From positions 30,863,467 through 30,927,466 of the forward strand of contig OX393584.1 of NCBI GenBank assembly GCA_947652605.1: DNA of 64,000 nucleotides. Direction: 5' to 3'. Numbering within the stretch: position 1 is the first letter of the stretch; the number at the start of each line of letters is the position of its first letter. Positions 36,246 through 47,094 of the stretch are shown piece after piece. This stretch comes from Elmis aenea. Lineage: Eukaryota > Arthropoda > Insecta > Coleoptera > Elmidae. The notes under the pieces were generated by a model. It did no database searches. It was not told where the DNA came from and saw only the letters and a program-made list of their open reading frames with translations. A program made the position numbers and the translations under genes.

Positions 36246-38494
36246 ATGTCGAAAAACAAACTTAATTTAACTCTTCCCCCGGGTTCTATCGACCAAACGC
36301 CTACTGTTACACCAACTGCTGTGCCATTTCAAGAAACAACAAGGTAATTGTACAGATTAAACAAAACAACATTCTACAGGTTATATTTCTTTATAGCACA
36401 AATAATTTAGTCAGGAATTCCAGTATTGACAATTTAACAGCTCGTCTGGAGGAACTGGACATGGATGATACACAAAGAAAACGAATCGAAGTATTTTTAT
36501 GTCAAAAGGAGAAAATTGGTGAACTTAGTGACGATGATTTTGAAAAGCTCGGTGAACTTGGTTCTGGAAATGGAGGGGTAGTTATGAAAGTTAGGCACAA
36601 GTCTAGTAGACTTATAATGGCGAGAAAACTTATTCATTTGGAAGTGAAGCCCGCTATTAAAAAACAAATAATTAGAGAACTGAAAGTTTTGCATGAATGT
36701 AATTTTGCCCATATCGTCGGCTTTTATGGTGCATTTTATAGTGATGGTGAAATCAGTATTTGTATGGAGTATATGGACGCAGGTTCACTCGACTTGATTT
36801 TAAAAAAAGCAGGAAGAATACCGGAAAACATTTTGGGAAAAATAACGTCTGCCGTTTTAAAAGGTTTAAGCTATTTACGAGATAAACATGCTATAATGCA
36901 TCGTGATGTCAAACCTAGTAATATTCTAGTTAATAGTAGTGGAGAAATAAAAATTTGTGATTTTGGAGTTTCCGGACAACTTATAGATTCTATGGCAAAT
37001 TCGTTTGTGGGCACCAGAAGTTACATGTCTGTAAGTACTTCTTTAAAAAAACATTAATGTCAAATAATATGTTCTGTTTAATTAAATGCGTAAGATTTTA
37101 GTGCAAACGTGAATAATTTTTGAGGCACAAACTAATTAGTTTCATTTAAATTTTTATATGTAGGTTTAAAATCTATTGCGTTTAGTAAATAATTATGCAA
37201 ACTTTAAAATTCCAAATTAAGATGATATAGTGAAAGATAGAAATAGTGTACTGTAATAATATTTTTAATATGGTAAATAATATCAAGTTTAATTATTTGC
37301 AGCCTGAAAGACTACAAGGTACTCATTATTCAGTACAAAGTGATATTTGGTCATTAGGATTATCTCTTGTTGAGATGGCGATAGGGATGTATCCAATTCC
37401 ACCACCTGATGCTAGAACATTAGCCGCAATATTTGGTCCGCATCATGATGGAGATTCCCCGGGACATACAAATGGGCCAAGACCAATGGCAATTTTTGAA
37501 CTTCTTGATTATATTGTAAATGAGCCGCCACCAAAGCTGCCGTCAGGAATCTTTAGTGATGAATTTAAAGACTTTGTTGACAGATGCTTGAAGAAAAATC
37601 CTGATGAAAGAGCTGATTTAAAAACTCTTATGGTAAGTTTTCTTTGTTTAATTTTTACATTAAAAACATTTTACTAGAATGGTGTGTTGTGTTGAATATG
37701 AGTCTTGTGAAAAGTTAAGGACGGTGTCACATTTATGCTTTAGCTTCCTTCATGTTGAATTTTGATCATCTTAATACTTAATATCATATTAATTCTAAAT
37801 GTTATTCTTCTTAATCGGTTCCTCTTGTACCTTTCGGTGTCGAGGTATGCTTTTCTATTTCTGTGTTATGTGTCTCCACTTCTACCTTTCTTTAGCTAAT
37901 TGTGGCACATCTTTACAGCCGACTCCTTTTTTTTCTAGTCTCTGCCTCACTTTGTTTTCCGTTTTATTCTTGGTCTTTTTTTTCTCCATCTTCATTTTCC
38001 ATCCTATTTTCACGAATCTACTTTCTGGCATGCATAGTAGATGTGCAAGGCACCTTAATTGATTTGTCTTAATCTTTTTCTTAATATCCGTTATTCCTAG
38101 GTTTTTTCGAATTCCTCCCCCCCCAGTCAGGCTTAGCCGCTTTTAAGCTTTTTAGATCCTTTATTTTGGGAGGATCAGTCCAAGGCTATTAGCATATGCT
38201 AAGAACAACTTTTCTCCATTCTGTCCCATGTTTTGCTTTTTCTTTTCAATTTCTAACCCCTGCCCTGCATATATTGTCTATCACTTCCTGCATCCATTTT
38301 GACCTGCGTCTGCCACATCTCCTCTTTTCTCCGGGATCCCATTGTAACGCTGACTTGATTTGGGTGTATACTAATGTAAAATTTTATTTTAGAACCATGA
38401 ATGGATACGAAAGTCTGAATCAGAGGATGTAGATATTGCGGGATGGGTTTGCAAAACAATGGATATACAACCGAATTCCTCTAATAGATCGTAA
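36246..38494 (+). CDS. Dsor1: MAP kinase kinase, MEK1/2 (Dsor1) type, four exons
   Basis: Exons 36246-36343, 36397-37030, 37303-37632 and 38393-38494 give 387 residues, close to the 390-odd of animal MEK1/2. The N-terminus [10 protein letters not shown] resembles an ERK-docking site. The glycine loop is [11 protein letters not shown] (about residue 85), followed by the catalytic lysine in MARKLI (110). HRDVKPSN and DFG are present, and the activation loop [14 protein letters not shown] keeps both serines phosphorylated by [17 protein letters not shown] and a Pro-rich insert (PIPPPD) follow, with a C-terminal AGWVCKTM. It would phosphorylate ERK (Rolled) in the Ras-RAF-ERK cascade in the cytosol. 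The symbol is by orthology to Drosophila. The stop overlaps a GTAAGT, so an alternative C-terminus is conceivable. Intron 3 contains antisense retrotransposon sequence. Confidence 0.95.
37795..38115 (-). pseudogene. Retrotransposon tail in MEK intron 3, antisense
   Basis: The minus strand matches 17,160-17,490: shared segments include 'gtacctttcggtgtcgaggt' and 'ctagtctctgcctcact' in the + reading here. It is a 3' fragment of the second non-LTR subfamily. About 220 further bases to 38,340 may be more of the same or another repeat. Confidence 0.8.
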
Positions 38495-39060
38495 GTCAAT
38501 ATGCTGAAAACGCCAACAAAAGAAATATTATTTTTTGTAATGTAGAACAAAATTTAGAAAAGATAATAGATTAGCACAAGTAGTAATTAAATTTAAATTC
38601 TTGACTGCCACATTTTGCTTTGATAATTCGTTGCACATCGGGTTTTAAGGTCCAGACTTGTAAAGCCAAAATTTTAATTGCAAATACGTTACGTGATGTC
38701 TTAAAGTAATTAAGTTACAGAGCGAGGGGTACAAATAAACGAGATTTCAATGTGGAAGTTAAAAAACACCAAGTCTTTTAGGTAATGAATTTGCCAAATA
38801 ATTCACAAGTAAAAGCAACAAAATTCTGAGTACTAAACACTTGTAAATGTCATCTTTTTTGAACTAAAAGTACAAATTTGAAATTAATTTTTAAAGATTT
38901 AACAAGGTTTACATACCGAAAAACAAAAGTCAGTTACAGCAAAAACCTTATGAACAACAACAGATTTTTAACAAAAACCCATAAAACTTTGAGAGTGTCT
39001 AACCTAAAAACTGCATTTGTTTTTATTTGTGTTTTGGTTATATCTGTTATAAGTATTACA
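38495..39060. other. Downstream of MEK, probable 3' untranslated region
   Basis: AT-rich, no gene. A canonical AATAAA occurs at about 39,075, inside the following foldback, so the MEK transcript could run into it. No closer canonical signal was identified. Confidence 0.4.
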
Positions 39061-40030
39061 TTGTAAAACGAAGAAATAAAAATCTGGTATTACTGGACGG
39101 TATATTTTATTTTTTTAAACGTCTGCTAATCCTACCTTTCGCTCCTTATTTTTAGGAGCATCTTCAGGGCTACAATTTTTTAAAAAACAAAAACAATTAA
39201 TTTATAAGTCATTTTTTTATCTTAATATTTAAAATTATTGTTTTAATAGAATGAAACTAACAGTATTAAAATTTGAAAAAACTACATTCATAAATAATAT
39301 ACAATAGGTAATCACAAACATTATTTTGACGATAATTATAGTCTAAATTTGAATATAATACATATGTACTTATTTAAAATACTTACATTGAGGCATGGTT
39401 ATTAACAATAAAAACACATGTTGAAAAGTTGCATAACGAGCTTGATCTAATTTATGGAACTATGATGATTGATAAAATTGATGAATAGATTGTGTTTAAA
39501 AAATTTTTGAATTTACGTATTTTTATATCAAAATTTACAAGTTACATCAACGTGGCCTGGCTTTACTTATAGGAAAACTTAAAATAATACTCCTAATGTA
39601 TAAAACATATCCAACAGTATTTGTTTTTTATTATTGGTACTGAGATTTACTAATTGTCACACTAAAACATGTATTTTTATTGTTTATAACCACGCCTCAA
39701 TGTAAGTATTTTAAATAAGTACATATGTATTATATTCAAATTTAGACTATAATTATTGTCAAAATAATGTTGTTTGTGATTACCTATTGTACATTATTTA
39801 TGAATGTAGTTTTTTCAAATTTTAATACTGTTAGTTTCATTCTATTAAAACAATAATTTTAAATATTAAGATAAAAACATGACTTATAAATTAATTGTTT
39901 TTGTTTTTTAATAAATTGTAGCCTTGAAGATGCTCCTAAAAATAAGGAGCGAAACGTAGGATTAGTAGATGTTTAAAAAAATAAAATATACCGTCCAGTA
40001 ATACCAGATTTTTATTTCTTCGTTTTACAA
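39061..40030. repeat. Long near-perfect foldback (about 360-bp arms)
   Basis: The left arm 39,061-39,422 and right arm 39,668-40,030 are inverted copies, by eye about 96% alike, around a 245-base loop. They start with TTGTAAAACGAAGAAATAA and its inverse. Each arm includes GAAGATGCTCC...GGAGCGAAA, resembling the CUGANGA/GAAA core of hammerhead ribozymes found in Penelope-like elements. No open frame of note. Transcription through it would form a long double-stranded hairpin. Confidence 0.85.
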
Positions 40031-41909
40031 TTTATATACAACGGACGTTCATACACTTAATAAGTATTACATGTTGAGTGTGTCACAATTAGCTTCCGTG
40101 TGAAATACCCTTCACTCCCCTTAAAGCTCGAAAAATATCTTAAATCAATATGTACCAATTTGAAATTTTGCTTTGTTAATGTAGTACTTCATTTTATTGT
40201 TGAGTAAATTTGTTTCTATTGTACTCATTATTGAATATTGAACTAATTGTATAAATTTTGGCAACATACAGAAATGTTTGCCATTGTGGAAGTCAAGAAT
40301 TCAAAATATTCACATATAATTTTATTCTGTGTACTTATATAATTTGTAAATTGATATAATCGAGAATCTTGTAATATTCAATGAAATTATCAATATTGCT
40401 TACACTCTATATCAGTTCGATACAATATTTTAATACTGTGAACTATTTTAATTAAAGTTGTTGTACGTGCTACACTCACCCCTAAAACACAAGAATATGT
40501 ACCTATCATCTGTAACTTATTTATTATATGTATCTTAAACATACTAAGAAATATACCAAGTCGATCGGATGCTTATATCTTTTTCTACAGACTGATTTCA
40601 TTTATTTAACTGTGGTGCTAATATTGTAGAAATAAAAACAAAATTTGTGTAGTTTTAGTTACAGTTGGGCTGGAATTTTCATGCCTCAAGTTCTTTTTTG
40701 TTAAATGTCTTTCAATTTCAACCATACGTAAACAGGAGCCTCATTTAAATTTAATTCAGTGTTAAAGTCGTTATTACGTTGCTTGACAAGTGAGTTAAAT
40801 ACAGCTCACACCATGTCGGGATCCGGGCGCCGTGTGTATTGTATACAACTCTCGGCTCAGTGCTAAACTATTGCCAAACAAACGAGCATGGCCCCAGGGA
40901 CTCGCTCGCTTTTTCCGACGTGGCAGTTGACGTTTGTTAAGCAAAAATATATTAAGATGTTTATTTTTACTTTTTTTCCCCCATCAATTCGTGTAACTTT
41001 AATAATAATAAGTTTCAACCGGCATCATTTGAAAGTGTTTACTTACGTTGAATGTTTTTCGAAAATTATAAAGCTTATTTTTATTTTCATTATTTGTTTA
41101 TTTATGTAGCCGAATGCCAATATAACGTGGATTGAAAATTGTTTTATTAAAGTTGCTGATAATATCCTCATGAATTTGCTTATTTATGTAAAATATCACC
41201 AAATGTTAGTTTTTATAGTTTAGCAATTGTTAGCTTGTGAAATATTTCTTCTGCAGTTTCTGCGTTTTGAAAAGGCACATATAAAAATTAAAAAGTTACA
41301 TTTCAAAGTTTATAATCAACTAAATTAGTTACTTATTACTATCAGTTTTGAACTGTTAGCTTACACAATTTGCCTATTACTGTCTTAAATAATTATTTAT
41401 AGTTCGATGGAATTAATTCCTAGTTGTTGAAGCTATTATCAGTTTTCGGTTTATAGTCTTTTGTAAGTTAATCTTGTACAACAATTTATAAGGTGTATAA
41501 TTCTAAAATTCTACAAATATACTATTAATAGTTCAATGTTGTGATTCTATAAATTTCTTTATAAAACATATAATGCAATGCCAACTTAAATAGAATAAAA
41601 ACTTTACAGTATAACTAAGGCTATAGCACTTTCTAACACTCCTATATTTCAATTATTTACTTGGAATGCTGCAATCATAATAAATAATAATGCGTGATCA
41701 TATTCAATTATAAGTCAGTTTATTAGTCAATGAAAAGTTCAAAATAAATATGATTTACTATAAATGATGAGTGAAAATTTGCATTGTTGTGTAAAAGCCC
41801 AAATTTTCTGTTTTATCACATCATAAAGAGTCGGCGAAAATTTTAATATTCAATCATTATGCCTTTTAAATAAAACTGGATGCTTCTTGTATATGTCCGA
41901 CTCCTTATA
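40031..41909. other. Gene-free, with a GC-rich patch
   Basis: The part at about 40,805-40,930 is markedly richer in GC ('gggatccgggcgccgtg', 'catggccccagggactcg') than its AT-rich surroundings. Its role is unknown. The remainder holds no recognised feature. Confidence 0.45.
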
Positions 41910-42757
41910 CCGGGTGTCACACGTTCATGGTACAACCCTTTTTTTCTCTTTAGTTTTGATTTGAAATAAATGAGATTTTAGACATATGATATGAGCAAAA
42001 AACCGGTTTCGCCGGAAATGACCCCAACTTTGTTATTTTAAATGAAACACCCTGTATATTTTTACATTTTTGAAAAGAGGAAGTGATTTTTGATACAACT
42101 GCACTATTTTCATTAATTTTTATAACCTCTAATTTTTTTAAAAACAAAATTTAGTGTTTTATTAAGGGTGCCGTGACCTGCACAAATTGATTTTTATTAT
42201 GCCAACAATTGTCCAAAAAACGTTTTTGTAAATTTTAAATGACATTTAGGTTACTTTAATCGGCTTTGGAGTTTGAGGAATCGTTTTTTTTTTTAAAAGT
42301 CAATTTTTTTAAATGGAACCATGTTGGTACTAGCGGTTATTTAAATGGATCATCTTCTAACGAATCCATCGATAACAATAACTTGTATTTTTATTAAAAA
42401 TCTACTTCAAAAATTTCAAATTATTTGACATAATAAAAATCAATTTGTGCCGGTTACGGCACCCTTAATAAAAAACTAAATTTTGTTTAAAAAAATATTG
42501 AGGTTATAAAAATTAACGAAAATAGTGCAGTTGTATCAAAAATCACTTCCTCTTTTCAAAAATGTAAAAATATACAGGGTGTTCCATTTAAAATAACAAA
42601 GTTGGGGGCATTTCCGGTAAAACCGGAAGGGAAACAAATGTGTGCAACGGCTCAAAAAGCCCGTTTTTTTGCATATATCATATGTCTAAAATTTTATTTA
42701 TTTAAAATCAAAAGTAAAGAAAAAAAAGGGGGTGTACCATGAACGTGTGACACCCGG
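41910..42757. repeat. Foldback element, family F
   Basis: Ends CCGGGTGTCACACGTTCATG and, inverted, CATGAACGTGTGACACCCGG, with TA at each border. Inner inverted blocks include 'acaccctgtatattttta' and 'aagtgatttttgatacaact'. Arms are roughly 300 to 350 bases. Non-autonomous TA-flanked element. Confidence 0.9.
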
Positions 42758-45020
42758 TATATTAATTTACTGTAGTGTGTTGAAACTTATGTTATTTTGC
42801 AAAACAATTGAAGTATAGCAATTGCCTTTATGAGTGCATACAAATTTAATCTTGTAATTATTTAACTTACGTTATGTTCATATTTGTAGTATTACTTTTT
42901 AAATTCAAAGCGTGTTAATTGAATGGTAAACATGTGCAGTCAAAAGTCAGATTTTATTGAAGTTGTGATGTAATTAATGCTAAATATTTCACTGATGTGA
43001 TTTCATTAACATGTATATGTGGTGAACAAAATCAAGGTATATAGTATAAAATCATATAGATTGTTTATATAAATTGTAGTTAGCGTTTACTTTGTAGTAT
43101 GTATTATACTGATAGTTATAAGCATTTTAAAGTGTATGTATGTATAGTATGTTATTCTTCAGCATTAATAACATGAAGTGTATTTTTCATATTTGTATAT
43201 TGTTTTATATATTATATACTAGTCTTTATCTATTGCATTCTTTAGTAAGTGCGTTTATATTCAGTGCTGTGCTTTAATTTTTTCTTTATATTATTATTAA
43301 GCCTGTCAATACAAATGTTTCTCGTTAATTGGTGTGTTTATAATTTTCTACCCTAAAAACTTTACCATTCATTCGTTATATTATGAGAGATTTTGGTAGG
43401 CTTATTGTGTTACGCGAACAAGCTTATACAACTCACAGATACATTAATGTTAACAATTTTTTGTTGCTGAATAACAAAAATTTAACTGTATCAACATATT
43501 CGAGGACTACAAATATAATAGAACAATTAATCATATGTTAGCCATATTACTTCCATAGAACATCATAAGAGCTTAAAAATTGCGGATTTATAATGAGTGT
43601 AAAAAAATTCTTGACAGTTTATTGGGGAGGTCATTTTGAGCAAAAAATATTGTATAAACATAAGTCCTATCTCATTTGGTTACGGAAATACAAGTAGTCA
43701 AAGTTTTATGTACTTACAAAATTAATTTGGAAACAAAAGAATTTAATATCAGACATTTTTTGTTCTAATGTAATCCAATAATTGTTTTTCTTTAAAAATG
43801 AAAGCACATTTTGAGCATTTGTTGTAAAAAAAAATATGTTTTGGTATCTTTTGTACCAGCCTTAAGACGTGAATTTTTGTTTTTATTTCTCATAAAAAAA
43901 ATGACGAGTTACAAATAATTTCAACAGGAACAATTTACAGATAGGAACAGCACCAGATTGACTGACCACCTCTGAAGCACAATTTTCTCAATAATGCTTA
44001 AATTAAACAATTTTTTTGTGTTGATGTTGCTTTTAAATATTTAAATCTTCGTGTAATATTTGTTTAGGAAACAAAATCAACTAACAGATCAACTTATTCA
44101 AAATAATAAATATTTTTGGAGTGTATAGGTATATCTAAAATACTTTAACAACGTCAAATTAACAGTCGTCTTTTGTAATCAGTATCAAAAATGGTAAGTC
44201 TTTACAAATAAAATAATAAAGCTATAACAAAATCTCACATAGAAAAAATTTACACGAAGCTTAACTTATATTAAAGACAATTGCAAATCTTAATGGTATA
44301 TGTTAAAATTTTGCTTAATTTTGAGGTAAATTGTTAAAACCTGTTGACCGATATGTAATTATGTTTTAAAAAGAATAAAATAATGGCTTTTTAAGTCTCA
44401 ACTGTATTTCATCAACATTTAAAAAGTTTCGTCTTGACTTTCATTTTCATTAGTTATATTTAAAAGTGAAATTGAAAAAATATATACAGGTTTTAATAAC
44501 AACTCTTTAGTGTTTAGTCCTTTTAATTTTCTTTAAAGAGATAAATTAAGTTTTTTTAAATGAAATGATAAAAAGCAGCAACATTTAAAAGAAGTCTTAA
44601 ATAAACTGTTAAAGATAACAATATTGTACAGAAAATAAAAAACTAAACATAACTATAAATGAGATGAAATTTATGAAATACAATAAACAATCATTTGAGT
44701 ATTAACTGAGAATATTTATTGTAAAATTAGTTGAATTCATTTTTTATTTACTATTAAAATGGGTTTTATCAGAGAGACGCAGCCTTTGTACTGAATATTA
44801 AATATTATTCCGGCCAAATAGTTATGATAAATCAGTCGTTATAACGTACTAAAACTAAATGACTTTGTTGTTATTGTTTATTAGTAAATCATTATTCATT
44901 TTTAGATTTTTCGTTTGTTGTAATGGTAATGTATTAAATATATATTGAACTTTACTTAGCACTAAGTGATATTTCTGGCCTTGATATTAAAATTTAAATT
45001 CCCGCCAATTGCTTTAGTGA
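42758..45020. other. Gene-free stretch upstream of RpL17
   Basis: Very AT-rich with no repeat ends, coding or RNA genes recognised. Confidence 0.5.
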
Positions 45021-45084
45021 CTTTCAGCCTTACGGCGTGTTGATGTGACACTGACGTGCCTTTATCGTGTAGTGTACAGAAGAG
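45021..45084 (+). promoter_or_regulatory. Probable RpL17 start region and untranslated exon
   Basis: CTTTCAGCCTTACGG resembles the polypyrimidine start used by ribosomal protein genes. It is followed 60 bases later by a donor (GTATGC, GT at 45,085), pairing with the acceptor at 45,277-45,279 just before the start codon. The start site is inferred, not shown. Confidence 0.5.
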
Positions 45085-45286
45085 GTATGCTGATATTGTG
45101 AATTTTCTACTTATATTTAAGTTTTTGTGCATCATCCTCAATTGAAACGATTATATTGTTATATTCTGTGTATCGCTTTTGATAGCTATTTGTGTATTTC
45201 ACGGTAATTTTTAAATTTTGTGGTGAAAAGTGTCTTCTGTTTCGATATGTTTATTTTAGGGTTAAGTTTTTTTTTACAGGTGAAAA

Positions 45287-46879
45287 ATGGGCCGGTACTC
45301 GCGAGAACCAGAAATTCCAGCCAAGTCATGCAAGGCACGGGGCTCAAATTTGCGAGTACATTTTAAGGTATGTCTAAAACAAACAATAGATTATTAAGGT
45401 TTGAAAGTGTGTGCCATAACCTCAAAGTTTGACTTGTGCTTTAACTTTGAAGGCAGGATTAAATTATTTATATAAACGAGCAGTATTCATGTCCTTATTA
45501 ACTTTTAAAGTGTTAGCACTTTGTTTCGAAATTTTATTTGTACAATTGGTATTCTTTATTTTTTAAATTAAGTATTGTGTTGATTGCCTGTTTGATTTTG
45601 TTTTATCGTACATTTTCAACTGGCACATCTCTTAAATACTTATAACAGAATATATATTAACAATTACTTGACAGATTTTTGTAACGAATATGTGCACCTA
45701 TAATCATTTATGTTATGTACACATTTACCTAGCACTACACATAATATGGTTGTTCAAGCACTTTATTTACATTCAAAAATTGGTTTGCTTTTGAAAATAA
45801 TATCCTGTAGCAGGTCTAATTTGCATTATTTTTTGAAAATCTAAACAATAATCATATTTTCATTTTGGTTATTTTATGTAGTATTTAGCTTTATGGGTCT
45901 CATAAGTTTTTGAATGTAACCAACATTTTGACCGATAAACTAATATACTGTTTGGTACAAGTTAATTGTGTACGCTTGATAATTTTATTACTCTTTGTAT
46001 ATAGAAAACAATTGATAATTTCGTTTTAGAACACATGCGAAACTGCAAATGCTATCAAGAAAATGCCCCTAAAACGCGCTGTAGCATATTTGAAGAATGT
46101 GATTGGTTTCAAAGAGTGTGTTCCATTCAGACGATTCAACGGAGGTGTAGGAAGGTGCGCCCAGGCTAAACAGTGGGGCACCACTCAGGGACGGTGGCCC
46201 AAAAAGTCTGCAGAATTTCTCTTGCAAATGTTAAGAAATGCCGAAAGCAATGCCGACTACAGTGGTTTAGATGTTGATCGACTAGTTATAGAGCATATAC
46301 AGGTATGTATTGTATTGTATTGTCACCTTACATTGTCAGTTGTGATCTATCGTCATTATATATCAATTCCGTAAAATACATCAACGGCGAATCAAACTTT
46401 GGGTTTGCTGTGTAGCCTTTAAAACCTTTTCACACGCCCCCAGGGGTATATGCGTACCACATTTTGTCAAACGGTAATCTAAACCATGTTAATTTCAAAT
46501 CATGTAAAAATAATTTGTTTTAAAACAGGTTTGAGTGTACATCATTTAACATGGAAGCTTGGAAAATCATTTTTATGCCACTTTTTGTAGTAATTCAAAG
46601 TTGATCTTCTAAATCAACCCTGATCAATGTGTAGTATGTCGCTTTTTTTACTGGATAAAATTTGTTTTGTAGGTAAATCGTGCTGCCTGTTTAAGACGTC
46701 GTACATATCGTGCTCATGGTAGAATAAATCCATACATGTCGTCACCCTGTCATATTGAAATGTGGTTGACAGAAGCTGAAAGTTCTCCCGAAGCTGCAAA
46801 CAAAGGCAAAAAGAAAACAAAAAAGACTACGGTGGAAAAGTCATCTAAACGCTCCAAGGCGACAGCCGCTGCACATTAG
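45287..46879 (+). CDS. RpL17: Ribosomal protein L17 (uL22), three coding exons
   Basis: Exons 45287-45367, 46030-46302 and 46673-46879 join in frame to 186 residues, the usual length in insects. The protein begins [20 protein letters not shown]. The conserved uL22 core contains [33 protein letters not shown] and [19 protein letters not shown]. The C-terminus is lysine-rich (KGKKKTKKT) as in animal L17. It is a component of the large cytosolic ribosomal subunit near the peptide exit tunnel. The ATG follows seven bases after an intron acceptor. Intron lengths are 662 and 370 bases. No snoRNA was convincingly seen in either. Confidence 0.97.
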
Positions 46880-46907
46880 ATGATGATTATGTTTATATAG
46901 GTCTTTC

Positions 46908-46913
46908 AATAAA
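46908..46913 (+). promoter_or_regulatory. Polyadenylation signal of RpL17
   Basis: AATAAA 29 bases after the stop codon, giving the short 3' end typical for ribosomal protein mRNAs. Confidence 0.75.
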
Positions 46914-47094
46914 TACACTAAAATTTAAATTTTTCGACCTTTGTTTTATAACCTTCAAAATTCCTTATTTAATAGAAAAAATAATTATGTTTATTGGCTA
47001 CTATTGTACTTTTATGTCGTACATGCAAATCAAGTTATTTTTTATTAAAGGTTTCCATTTAATAATGCTTTTTATATTCGCCGTAAGATGATTA

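Noticed and set aside
46303..46672. Box C/D snoRNA in an RpL17 intron
   Set aside because: A CTGA-like element is present, but no matching C box or terminal stem was seen.
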